NCBI RefSeq assembly: GCF_029589055.1
Contig: NZ_JARQZP010000010.1
Location: 1-47,316 of the forward strand
DNA from: Vibrio hannami
GTDB taxonomy: Bacteria > Pseudomonadota > Gammaproteobacteria > Enterobacterales > Vibrionaceae
Length of the DNA: 47,316 nt
Direction of reading: 5' to 3'
The notes under the pieces are model-generated. The model saw only the letters and a list, made by a program, of their open reading frames with translations, was not told where the DNA came from and searched no databases. Below, one piece after another: positions 9,377 through 16,928 of this stretch (the stretch's first letter is position 1; every line of letters starts with the position of its first letter). Position numbers and translations under genes: made by a program.

Positions 9377-11071
9377 TGGTATTCCTCCATGCTGAGTTTC
9401 ATTCGATCAGTGATCCACGCCACGCACGGCACGGCCATAGAATTGCCCAAGGCCTTGTATTGAGGTCCATCTGCGGCAGGCTTCCCGCGATACGTCACGT
9501 CGCAATGATCGTCGGGAAAGCCCTGCAACCTGTGGCACTCGGTCGGCGTGAGACGGCGCACAGCCCACGGCTGAGCAAGGTAGCTGCGCGATGATCCTCC
9601 TGATGCGGCTCGGAGACTGACAGTCTCCCCAACGCTCTCAGGAACCGCGCCTTCTTCCCGGCCTCGCAGATCAAACGCCACGTAGGTCTGCTGCTTCATC
9701 TCGTGACTTCGGCGCTCAGAGCGCCGCAAATGCCACCGTCACCGCCTTGAAGGCGCACTTCGTCGCGCGTGTTTTGGGCAAAGGCCACCGCCTGCACCTT
9801 ATTGCGGGCTTCCAGCGTGTATGCGGCGTCATCGGTGCGGTATCCCGCACCCTGCGGCCCGGTGTCTGGATTGTCCGCCACGGCGCGCTCCTGAATGGCT
9901 ATCGCCGCGCGCCCACCAGTGCTGGTGTGGCTTTGGCTGTGACCCATGGATCGGAGCGGTGGCGAGACACCGCTGGCGTCGTTTTGAACCTCTGTACCCT
10001 TGCAATCAAACGCGATGGGCACGAGGGGCGTGCCACGCCCGGTGCCGTCCTCACTGGCGTCAAATCCTTCGCCGCGCAGGGCGTGAGTAACAAATTGCTC
10101 CAACTCTGGGTCATAGCGCACCTTGACCGCTGGCTGTGACGAGTTTCGCAATGTCAGGCACAAACAAGCCAGCACCGCAAAGCGCGTGTTGATCCTCAAG
10201 ACCTTGTTTGTCGCCAAAAGCTGCGATTCAGCGTCGGTGGCGCCGACGCTGGCCAGGGTGCGGCGCACCCGCGCCAATCTGAGCGCGCACAGGTCCATCC
10301 TTGCAGGAAGCGTCCAGTGTCGGCGCTACGTCCGTGAAACCACCGCCGTGAGGCGCCTGTTTCAAAGCCTCTGGCAGATCCTTGCCCCGCTTCTCGGCTC
10401 GGCGGAGTATTCCCGCGCACGCTTTGGCGCTCAAATCAGTACCGCTGCGGGATCGACGCAGTTTCCAAAATCAACGACAACGAACACACGGCGGCGTCGT
10501 TGGGCCACTCCAAAATATTGAGCGTCGAGACCCGCCATGCTGCCCGTGACCTTGGCCCGGAAACCATGCCTGCACTTGGCCAGCTTTCGCCTTTTGGCGG
10601 CTGTATGGCATGATCTGATCCGACAATTCCCCCTAAGAAACATCCAAAAGCGTTTCCCTTGTCGGACAAGACGTCCTGGGACGTTTTCCCAGAGGACGGC
10701 GAGCTTTTCCATCAGGTCGAGCATCGACGATTGCATGGCAGGTCTCCACAAATTTGAGGGTAAGGTTGCCGCGGGCGTCGTCGGTGCCGCCACGCAGCCC
10801 CGCGATAGAAAATGCTTGGCATGGCGTGCCGGCAACGATCAAATCCGGTAAAGGCACACCGCGCTGACGGGCCAGATCCGGCGTCACTTCGGTCATGTCA
10901 CCCCAAAGCAACGGGTCGCCTTGGTTGTGATCGTGGGGGGCCTTGTAGCCAAAGCGCTGTTGCAAACGGCGCGCGGGAAGGTACTCAATTTCGGAAGCCA
11001 GCCGCCAATCTACCCACGGCGCGGCCATTTCAGGGACTTCCAATGCCCGAGCAAAACGTCCAACCGATCAT
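9373..11071 (-). CDS. Cytosine-C5 DNA methyltransferase, frameshifted
   Basis: ATG 11071 starts MIGWTFCSGIGSP (motif I). It is followed by LIVAGTPCQAFSIAGLRGG (motif IV with the Pro-Cys catalytic pair), ENVPG (motif VI), LDAQYFGVAQRRRRVFVV (motif VIII), a long target-recognition region at about 10430-9650 with repeated AFD/AFAQ modules (IAFDCKGTEVQ, VAFAQNTRDEVRLQGGDG, VAFDLRGREEGA), then RRLTPTECHRLQGFPDD (motif IX) and ALGNSMAVP (motif X). It transfers methyl from SAM to cytosine and probably shields phage DNA from host restriction or alters regulation. At about 560 residues it is the normal size for phage multi-module enzymes. Frame changes near 11040, 10750, 10500, 10430, 10230 and 9720 look like indels. 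No restriction partner was seen. Confidence 0.9.
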
Positions 11072-11923
11072 TCGATCCCCCGATACTGCTTGAGCCAGTA
11101 CGCCGCTTCCGCATTGGGCTTTCCGTCCACCATCATTGAGGGCGGGCACTTGCCTTGCTGCAAAAGATTGCGCGCTGATTTGCTCAGAGCGGCTTCGTCG
11201 TAGGTTATTTCGGATTGCAGGAATGGCTCCCACCCGGCAGCCGCAACCACGCAAGAGGTGCCTTGAGGTATTCCCGATCCGTCACAGACGCGATGTAGGC
11301 CTTGGTGGCCCGGTTCAGTGCTATCGGGCTGACCATCTCAGCCTTCGGGTGTTTTCCGCGGCAGGCCTTCTCGTAGAGCTTCCAGCAATCGACTTTGCCC
11401 GTCTTGCGCTTGTGGCTTGGCCAGATCTGACCCCACCACTCGTTGAAGCCGTTTTCAATTTGCTGAGATAAAGGGTCTGTCTTTGGTTGATCCGGTGTCT
11501 CAGCATTTTCTGAGAAAGGTCATCTGTCCCCTTGGGGACTATAGGGGTATTGTTTATGTCTGGTTTACTTACTGGTATAGGTTCGTCACTGATGACAAAT
11601 CCATTTGTCACTGGCGACAAATGCATCTGGCAAAACACGCAATACCACTTGGTCCGATCATATGCGTTTGCGTTAAAGTTCCCGCTCTTGATTAAGCCGT
11701 GTTCTTCAAGGGTTTCGAGCGCCCTTCTGATCTGTCCTGCGCTCATGTATGGAAACAATTCGGACCACGCATTAACGCTGTTGTAGACCCATGCCCTTCC
11801 ATCGTGGATGTTGCGCCCATTCGCTTGGTTTTTTTCGCACCACCAAACGATATTCTGAAAAATGACAGCGGCATTTACGCCAACCTTTTGAGCGATTTGT
11901 GGGTCAAAGCTGTGGCGGCTCAT
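11068..11923 (-). CDS. Replication initiation / DnaD-like protein, frameshifted
   Basis: ATG 11923 (MSRHSFDPQIAQKVGVNAAV) with GGGGGAAG upstream. The N-terminal half resembles the winged-helix replication proteins of temperate phages (IFQNIVWWCEKNQ.., WSELFPYMSAGQIRRALETL EEHGLI). A linker follows, then a helical C domain (GFNEWWGQIWPSHKRKTGKV, ..KAYIASVTDREYLKAPLAWL, ..LQSEITYDEAALSK). Frame changes near 11490 and 11250. About 285 residues. Likely origin binding and helicase recruitment, in keeping with dnaB downstream. The stop overlaps the methyltransferase ATG. Confidence 0.7.
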
Positions 11924-12114
11924 GGCTTCCCCCACTCAATCTCAGTAGACTTAAACCGCATGCACGCAGCTCGGTGATTTCCGCGCGCACATTGGCCGCC
12001 GTGCCACCCCACCCCTGCCCTTGAAGGATCTGAGCAATGTCCTCGGCGCCGTAGCCTTCGGCTAAAAGACTGACTATTTCTGCCCTCCAGCATGTCTTGA
12101 TTAGTTTCCCGCAT
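11920..12114 (-). CDS. Small HTH-like protein, frameshifted
   Basis: Starts at ATG 12114 (MRETNQDMLEG). The best protein-like frame in the middle is EIVSLLAEGYGAEDIAQILQ, a typical recognition-helix pattern, followed by NVRAEITELRA. The end returns to the first frame (MRFKSTEIEWGKP). Two indels are needed. The stop overlaps the next ATG. A DNA-binding role is likely. Confidence 0.5.
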   Translation of the reverse strand: MRETNQDMLEGRNSQSFSRRLRRRGHCSDPSRAGVGWHGGQCARGNHRAACMRFKSTEIEWGKP

Positions 12115-12115
12115 G

Positions 12116-12313
12116 TCAGCCCTTCTCCCGTTCGGCCAAAAAGCGCATGATCTCGATGTACGCGCCCATTGTCTTGCTAGACACGTGCTTGCCCACATGA
12201 GCGGAAAACTTGCCGCTTTTTTCTATATTAAAATCAACGCGATGCGCTTCATCTGGCCGCTTGTTCTCCGTCCACTCGAATGGCAATGCGAACCAAGCAA
12301 ATGTCGCTCTCAA
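12116..12313 (-). CDS. Small hypothetical protein
   Basis: The reliable part is its C-terminal 45 residues (DFNIEKSGKFSAHVGKHVSS, then TMGAYIEIMRFLAEREKG). The open frame reaches upstream to 12313 but overlaps the upstream gene in another frame, so the true start is more likely the ATG at 12252 with a small frame change after it. Function unknown. Confidence 0.45.
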   Translation of the reverse strand: MRATFAWFALPFEWTENKRPDEAHRVDFNIEKSGKFSAHVGKHVSSKTMGAYIEIMRFLAEREKG

Positions 12314-12422
12314 TCACGTATGCGAGGGCAGCCGGAGACAGTCCGAGAAGATACATTTTGCGGACAGTGCGGCTCCAATGCGTGATGGGCGGATCGGGGT
12401 GTATGACGACAAGATCATTCAT
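12249..12422 (-). CDS. Small hypothetical protein
   Basis: An intact 57-residue frame from ATG 12422: MNDLVVIHPDPPITHWSRTV, then KMYLLGLSPAALAYVIESD.., ending DGEQAAR. The central segment resembles a short HTH-like helix pair. It overlaps the end of the upstream gene (stop at 12415). Function unknown. Confidence 0.55.
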   Translation of the reverse strand: MNDLVVIHPDPPITHWSRTVRKMYLLGLSPAALAYVIESDICLVRIAIRVDGEQAAR

Positions 12423-12735
12423 CGCGCCGCGCCCTGCGATAAAGCTGCTGCGCCTTGGTCATTGAAAAGCCTTCGCGCTCGGCAATCTCCAAAAGGATTG
12501 TATACCGTCCTTTCGACCAGCGCAGTTCGTCCATCAGATCCAATGGCCGCGGGATTTCTGCCTCGATCACTGGCTCAACGGGGTTGCGCTTGGGAAAGCC
12601 AAAACGATCCGCTGCACGGTAAATGGCGGGTCGGGACGTGCAGTAGATCGCAGCGATTTCTCTCACGATGACCTTGCTTGTCCAAACCTCGTAAAAAAAT
12701 CGGTCATTGGGTATCATGCGGTAGTGCTTAGACAC
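12415..12735 (-). CDS. HTH DNA-binding protein
   Basis: A GTG at 12735 is chosen as start because GGAGGG lies 7 nt upstream and the codon overlaps the stop of the resolvase gene; ATG 12717 has no site. The product (about 106 residues) reads MIPNDRFFYEVWTSKVIVRE, then an HTH (IAAIYCTSRPAIYRAADRFG), a linker, and a second helical segment (LLEIAEREGFSMTKAQQLYR). It resembles two-HTH phage regulators or small terminase-like DNA-binding proteins. Role uncertain. Confidence 0.6.
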   Translation of the reverse strand: MSKHYRMIPNDRFFYEVWTSKVIVREIAAIYCTSRPAIYRAADRFGFPKRNPVEPVIEAEIPRPLDLMDELRWSKGRYTILLEIAEREGFSMTKAQQLYRRARRDE

Positions 12736-13257
12736 GAAAAAGCCCTCCAGATGGCGCCGCCTGAAAGTCTTTGCAGCGCTCAGCAAGCGCCCAATCCAGC
12801 GTTGCGAGGGCATCGGCGCAGTCCAGATCGTCCACTTCCCACCCGAGCAGGCGGCATCGGTCAGCAACGAGCTCCTTGATCGCCAGCTTCGCCTTGGCCG
12901 CCTTGGAGGCCGGGAAAGTCTTTGGCGCTTGGGTTTTCGCCCAGAAAGTGCTTCCGCACGGTTGCCGAGGTAAACCATTTCGCACCGCACACCACGATTG
13001 GCCGCACAGCCCCGCACACAGGCCACCAGACCGATCAAGTAGGCAGAGGCGTGCTTTCCCCCTATGAAGGCCTCACACACCACCAGATCAGGCTTGTGCG
13101 TGGCTATCAGGCCATGTGCGAGCATGAGAACCCGGAAAAGCGCCAATCTTCTGACCGCCCCTTACCAAGATCCACAGACCACGCCTTTTGGTTGGCTGCC
13201 GGATGATCCGACAGCCACGCCAGTTTGGGTCGCTATGTCCAAAGCGACGATCTTCAT
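12728..13257 (-). CDS. RuvC-like Holliday junction resolvase, frameshifted
   Basis: ATG 13257 starts MKIVALDIATQTGVAV, the RNase H-fold beta strand carrying the first catalytic Asp. After a frame change near 13160 it continues with PDLVVCEAFIGGKHASAYLI (Glu motif), VYLGN, and after another near 12940, HFLGENPSAKDF, KAKLAIKELVADRCRLLGW and the terminal metal-binding DDLDCADALATLDWAL. About 176 residues, matching phage RuvC-type resolvases. It should cut branched DNA before packaging or during recombination. The start overlaps the upstream stop (GAATGAAG). Confidence 0.8.
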
Positions 13258-13643
13258 TCGGCAGCGACCTCGGCATCACCACTAAAGTTGACCGGCTCGA
13301 CGTTGGAAGGGGCATCGTCGGCGGGATCATCATCTTCACCAGCGTCCTCGCCCTCAAAATCCATTTCCGGCTCGTTGGCAAAAACCTCGGCTTCAATCAT
13401 GGGAGCCATCATTTGAATGGACCGCCACCAGTCGCGCCGCTGCTCGGGCGTCTTCGAGCTTCAAGCCGGCGCGGATCTGGGATACCGCCTTTTTGTGGAG
13501 GCCAGTGCGCTCGATGTATTCACCGATGCGCTGACGCCGCTCGCCGGCCTCAGATGCAGCCGCAGCCTCGGCATTTGACCACGCCGCATGGTTGCGCATG
13601 AACTCGTCGGGTTTCAGCCGTTGTAAACTTCCGTGTCAGACAT
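13254..13643 (-). CDS. Helical acidic-tailed hypothetical protein, frameshifted
   Basis: ATG 13643 (MSDTEVYN) leads, after a frame change near 13615, to LKPDEFMRNHAAWSNAEAAA, RIGEYIERTGLHKKAVSQIR and, after another near 13430, RRDWWRSIQMMAPMIEAEVF. It ends in a very acidic tail (DFEGEDAGEDDDPADD..). About 130 residues. The layout (helical basic body with acidic tail) resembles small phage DNA-associated proteins of the GapR/DUF2312 type, but I cannot assign it. The stop overlaps the resolvase start. Confidence 0.55.
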
Positions 13644-13716
13644 TGTGTCGTCTCCTGTGGTTGGGGGGATGTCTGATCTCGCTCAGTTAGGCGCAGGGGA
13701 TGAAATTGACGGGGCC

Positions 13717-13858
13717 TTATGACGCGAGCCTCCTGAGAGGACCGCCAAGCATTTCATCGTTTAGGTACTCACGCGCACCCTTGAAAGGGAGCCTCCCACT
13801 CGCGATTGCGCGACCAGCTCGGGACAAAGGTGGGGGTTGAGTGAGCTGGCCGCTCCCA
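13717..13858 (-). CDS. Possible small basic protein
   Basis: From ATG 13858 (MGAASSLN), one frame change near 13820 leads to SRAGRAIASGRLPFKGAREY, then DEMLGGPLRRLAS with stop at 13717. The C-terminal 35 residues look protein-like. About 47 residues in all. It would be an early gene of the leftward operon, between the Cro-like gene and the 13643 gene. Confidence 0.35.
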
Positions 13859-13944
13859 TGGACGGATGGACCCCGCCCAAGGAATGACAGGGGCAGATCA
13901 TTTGAGATCAGCCACGAAAAGGAATGCCGCTGCGACCCCCACGG

Positions 13945-14410
13945 TCACGACGAACAAGACGAAAAAGGGCTGTCGATACAGGGGCGATCATTGATACAGC
14001 GCTGCTCGGCGCGTATGGGGGGCCTGAAAGGAACCGCCATGCAAAACATTCTGTCGTGGGCAGTCGCCATCGCCATGCTGACGTTCGGACCCCTTTGGTC
14101 GGACAGCCATCCCCAATTTTGAACATACTCGGTTGGCTGTTTCGGTAGAGCGAAAAGGGCGATCATTGCGCCGCCCCCTTGAATATCCTCAGCAGCGGAC
14201 GCATTTGATTGCGTAAGCTTGTCGCGCTGGTAAAGCATAAAAGAGCGCAGTTTGGTCTCGGTTTCAGGCCAAATTCGCCCGCCCTTCCGAAGCCGATCTA
14301 CGATCTCGGAATTGCCAACAGCGCGCTTGCCGAAGTAACTTTGGCCCATTTTGGTTTCTTCCAAAAAAGCGTCAATTTCAGCGGAGAAGTATGGGGTGAT
14401 GTATCGTCAT
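13945..14410 (-). CDS. Cro-like repressor, frameshifted
   Basis: ATG 14410 gives MTIHHPIL. A one-base change near 14375 restores EIDAFLEETKMGQSYFGKRA, VGNSEIVDRLRKGGRIWPET and ETKLRSFMLYQ, the compact HTH seen in small alphaproteobacterial phage regulators (FGKRAVGN..LRKGG). The open frame runs on to 13945, but the region after about 14200 is not convincing and the real stop is uncertain. The start codon lies about 8 nt after the predicted -10 at 14418-14423, so the mRNA may be leaderless. As the first leftward gene opposite CI, it fits the Cro role. Confidence 0.55.
14039..14122 (+). CDS. Possible 27-residue hydrophobic peptide
   Basis: ATG 14039 with GAAAGGA upstream encodes MQNILSWAVAIAMLTFGPLW and ends SDSHPQF. 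It looks like a tiny signal-peptide-like or membrane peptide. It is antisense to the 3' part of the Cro-like gene's open frame, so only one of the two is likely to be real there. Confidence 0.25.
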   Translation: MQNILSWAVAIAMLTFGPLWSDSHPQF

Positions 14411-14417
14411 GTCCGAA

Positions 14418-14445
14418 GTAATATCCTCTAAAGAGGACGTGTCAA
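14418..14445 (-). promoter_or_regulatory. Leftward early promoter (PR-like) with operator in spacer
   Basis: On the complement, TTGACA (14445-14440), a 16-nt spacer, then TATTAC (14423-14418). The spacer is almost exactly filled by the palindrome TCCTCT-AA-AGAGGA (14424-14437), so a bound repressor would block RNA polymerase directly. It drives the Cro-like gene and probably the whole leftward replication operon. Confidence 0.7.
14424..14437. promoter_or_regulatory. Operator O1 (TCCTCTAAAGAGGA)
   Basis: A 14-bp palindrome with 6-bp arms and AA centre. A near-identical copy lies at 14942-14955. The repressor gene lies between the two copies, as in lambdoid immunity regions. Confidence 0.7.
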
Positions 14446-14498
14446 GTGTCGTCAATAAAGGACGTGCGCTGATTTGCGCATTCCTTCACAATGAAAGC

Positions 14499-14807
14499 AT
14501 GGCAAACAATGGCTGGCGGACGCGACTTCAAGCCGCCTTTGGACAGTAGCGAAATGTCAATGAGAGCAGTGTCTCTCAAGTCCGGTACGGCAGCACCAGG
14601 ATACTTGCATTCCATACTTGTCGAGGGCAAAGAGCCAACGCTCAAAAACCTTTTGAGCATCTGCGAAGCTCTGGGTGTTAGTGCCGCGTACATCATTCAC
14701 GGCATTGATGTTACGCCCGCTCAGCTCGATCTACTCAAGAGGATGCAAGACGCGCCGGAGCGCATCGACGCAGTGCTTACTCTTTGGGCGATCAATCAAC
14801 CGCCTAA
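14499..14807 (+). CDS. CI-like repressor (XRE family), frameshifted
   Basis: ATG 14499 gives MANNGWRTRLQAAF. After a one-base change near 14545 it continues SSEMSMRAVSLKSG, APGYLHSILVEGKEPTLKNL and LSICEALGVSAAYIIHGIDV, a standard XRE-type HTH, then LDLLKRMQDAPERIDAVL. A second change near 14785 gives a stop at 14805-14807. About 103 residues, so only a DNA-binding domain with a short dimerisation tail and no LexA-type protease domain. An in-frame ATG at 14409 would add 30 residues but would place the operator inside the gene. It sits between the two operators and should maintain lysogeny. No clear Shine-Dalgarno sequence precedes 14499. Confidence 0.75.
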
Positions 14808-14911
14808 CCTTTTCCACTACCGCGCCGCTGCACTTCACTTAGCTTTGCGACGAGATCGATATACTCCGAAACTGTCATCTGACCGCTCTTCAAAGGACAA
14901 TGCTTTGTCAC
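14804..14911 (-). CDS. Small convergent ORF in immunity region
   Basis: A leftward frame from GTG 14911 (VTKHCPLKSGQ) continues MTVSEYIDLVAKLSEVQRRG and SGKG, with stop at 14804-14806. An upstream TTG at 14938 would add nine residues. Its stop and the inferred CI stop overlap (CTAA), as convergent real genes often do. The amphipathic helix EYIDLVAKLSEVQ is protein-like. It may be a regulator such as an antirepressor; there is no homology evidence. Confidence 0.45.
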   Translation of the reverse strand: MTKHCPLKSGQMTVSEYIDLVAKLSEVQRRGSGKG

Positions 14912-14919
14912 AGCATTGT
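14897..14919. repeat. Inverted repeat ACAATGCT/AGCATTGT
   Basis: Perfect 8-bp arms at 14897-14904 and 14912-14919 around a 7-nt spacer, between the CI stop and the second operator. It could be a hairpin, a weak terminator for CI, or a separate protein site. Confidence 0.5.
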
Positions 14920-14941
14920 TAAAATACGGCAACCCCAAATG

Positions 14942-14992
14942 TCCTCTAAAGCGGATATTTTTATTTGACTATCCTTTTTTGAGGGATATAGC
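14942..14992 (+). promoter_or_regulatory. Second operator and rightward early promoter (PL-like)
   Basis: TCCTCTAAAGCGGA (14942-14955) differs by one base from the O1 palindrome. Just downstream are TTGACT (14965-14970), a 16-nt spacer and TATAGC (14987-14992). A degenerate palindrome TATCC..GGATA (14970-14988) spans that spacer and may be a third weak operator. This promoter should drive the rightward operon from 15042 to the integrase. Confidence 0.65.
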
Positions 14993-15041
14993 CTTCCTCC
15001 ATACCCGCCGCTCAGTCAACACGCTTATGGAGAGAGCCGCA

Positions 15042-15317
15042 ATGCTGACATCGTACTTACACGGCGTTCGAGAGATAGAGTGTGACGGCCCGCGTCCGCT
15101 GAACAATAACGCCATTACCCTGACGTTTTTCCGTGAGGATGGCGATTTTGAGCTGACAGTTTTTGACCTTCCCATTGAGGAAGCGGAACTGATTTGTCTC
15201 CGGTTTAGCGGCGCACCCGAACCGCTTTACAACGAAGCTGCCGTGCGTGCCGACGAGCGCGCCAAGATGATCGAAAGATTGCAGAAGCCAGTTGGCACAG
15301 GGCCTTCAAATGCCTGA
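15042..15317 (+). CDS. Early hypothetical protein
   Basis: ATG 15042 (MLTSYLHGVREIECDGPRPL) with GGAGAGAG upstream is chosen over earlier in-frame codons. The sequence reads ..NNNAITLTFFREDGDFELTV.., then a helix EEAELICLRF and a charged C-terminal helix (AVRADERAKMIERLQK). 91 residues, predicted beta then alpha, no known domain. It is the first gene behind the rightward early promoter, a place often held by host-takeover or antirepressor proteins. Confidence 0.65.
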   Translation: MLTSYLHGVREIECDGPRPLNNNAITLTFFREDGDFELTVFDLPIEEAELICLRFSGAPEPLYNEAAVRADERAKMIERLQKPVGTGPSNA

Positions 15318-15522
15318 CCTCACCCTGCCCGCAAAGCCCCCGATCAATCCTGACTGCCCGCGCTGCCGTGGTGATGGCAGTTATCCGATGGACAACGGGC
15401 ATGGCGCCGAGATCACGCAGATCTGCGAGCTGTGCGTCACGCCCGAATACATGGCGGCTGTGCGCCAATATGAGCGCGACGTGTTTGAGCGGGATCAAAA
15501 TGTTCGGTGGGGGGCGCCATGA
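15310..15522 (+). CDS. Small zinc-finger protein
   Basis: ATG 15310 (MPDLTLPAKPPINPDCPRC) overlaps the preceding stop. CPRCRGDGSYPMDNGH.. and ICELC give a CX2C..CX2C pair, a DnaJ-like or rubredoxin-like zinc knuckle. It ends in a basic/acidic helix (YERDVFERDQNVRWGAP). 70 residues. The stop overlaps the next ATG. Confidence 0.65.
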   Translation: MPDLTLPAKPPINPDCPRCRGDGSYPMDNGHGAEITQICELCVTPEYMAAVRQYERDVFERDQNVRWGAP

Positions 15523-15647
15523 CTTATGAGCGGTTCGCCATTTTTGTCATCGGCGCCTTCATCATCGCAATGTCCGTCGCCATGGCTCTGGGCCACATTG
15601 GAAATGGATACCTCGATCTGCTTGTTTTTGGCGAGGGTAATCGCTGA
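15519..15647 (+). CDS. Single-pass membrane protein, 42 residues
   Basis: ATG 15519 overlaps the previous stop. MTYERFAIFVIGAFIIAMSV.. gives one hydrophobic helix of about 22 residues, then a short polar tail ending FGEGNR. The stop overlaps the next ATG (TGATGG). A tiny inner-membrane protein of unknown role in the early operon; superinfection exclusion is one possibility. Confidence 0.6.
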   Translation: MTYERFAIFVIGAFIIAMSVAMALGHIGNGYLDLLVFGEGNR

Positions 15648-15960
15648 TGGGCAAAGTCGTAGGCGTCGAGCGCCCGCATTGTGGCAATTTGGGATCGAAA
15701 AAAATCGGTGAGGCCATTTCACATAATTTGGTGAGCGGTGTTGGCTATCCAGCCCGCCCATCAACGGAAACAGGCGCCTCATTTCGTCGTCGCCGCATGG
15801 AATGCAACGAATGTCGGTGAGCGCTTCAACACAGTTGAGATCAATATGGAAACGGCAGGCTCACATTGCTGATCGCCTTGGGGCTGTGATGGCTCAAAAG
15901 ATTGCGATTGAGGTCAGCAAAGCACTGGAACCTCACATGAATGGAGGTGTTGAGACATGA
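15647..15960 (+). CDS. NrdR-like zinc-ribbon protein, frameshifted
   Basis: ATG 15647 gives MGKVVGVERPHCGNLGSKKI. The region ASFRRRRMECNEC, then after a frame change near 15818 GERFNTVEINMETAG, matches a zinc ribbon of the NrdR N-terminal kind (..R.R.C..CGERF.T.E). A second change near 15866 leads to ADRLGAVMAQKIAIEVSKAL and ends NGGVET with stop at 15958-15960. About 104 residues. The first Cys pair is incomplete (RPHC instead of CPHC), which may be an error. Confidence 0.5.
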
Positions 15961-16928
15961 CCCCCGAAATCCGCACCCTTGCCGATGACGAGAACATCAC
16001 TGAGCCCGGCTTCTACAACATTACGCTGGACCAGCACCACTCCCAACCCTTGCGATGGCCCGAGTGTCACGTCTGGCGTTTTGCGCAAGATGCAGAGCGA
16101 GACACCCGCGGACGTTTGGGCTCTCCACCTGTTGAACCCTGACAGGTGGGAAAAGCCCGAGACCGATGCCCTGCGCCTTGGTCGCGCCATGGCCGCTTTC
16201 GTGGAGGGCGGGATTGAGCAAGTGCTGGCTGAGTACATCCTGCTCCCAGAGGACACTCCGCGCCGCCCTACAGAAGCCCAGAGAGCCAAGTACGAGGCGG
16301 GGCAAGGAACACCTGCCGGCACGCTGTCTTGTGAGTTCTGGGACAAGATAGACAGCAGCGCCAAAAGCATCCTCAAACCCGATGATCTGGAAATGATCAC
16401 GAACATGGGCACGGCGCTTGTGCAGGACGAGGCCGCTGTCGCTGTCATGGGCGGTATCCCCGAAGTCACAATGGCGTGGCGCGACGAGGAAACAGGCCTT
16501 TGGCTTTTGGCTCGGCCCGACACCATTGCTTTTGACGGGACCGTGACTGACTACAAGAAAATCTCGTCGAAAGGTTGCCCATTCAACCGCCGTCTTGTTG
16601 ACCGGCGCATTGATGACCACCGCTACGACATGCAGCTTGCCTTTGCGGCCGAGGTCTACGAGCGCCTGACAGGTGACTGGCCGGAAATGGCTGCGATCAT
16701 CGCCCAGCACGACAAGCCCCCGTTCAGCGTGATCCTGCGTGAGATTGAGCAGGAGGACTTGCGCATTGGGCAATTCCACAACCGCCAATCCATCCGCCGC
16801 TTTGCCGAGTGCCTTGCGTCCGGTCACTGGCTCCGGCCCTCGGAGCCGACATTGCCGCTTACCAGCGTCCGAAGTGGATGCGTGAGCAATTCCTTGAAGA
16901 AATGAACACTGCCGGAGAAGCACCATGA
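15957..16928 (+). CDS. PD-(D/E)XK exonuclease (RecE/Exo VIII-like, DUF3799-type), frameshifted
   Basis: ATG 15957 starts MTPEIRTLADDENITEPGFY. Frame changes occur near 16120 and 16850. The core shows ALRLGRAMAAFVEGGIEQVL, PEVTMAWRDEETGLWLLARP, DTIAFDGTVTDYKKISSKG (the PD..DYK catalytic pattern), a helix YDMQLAFAAEVYERLTG and a C terminus PKWMREQFLEEMNTAGEAP. About 323 residues, like phage exonucleases paired with RecT. It should resect double-stranded DNA ends to 3' single strands for the RecT gene that follows with an overlapping start. Confidence 0.82.
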
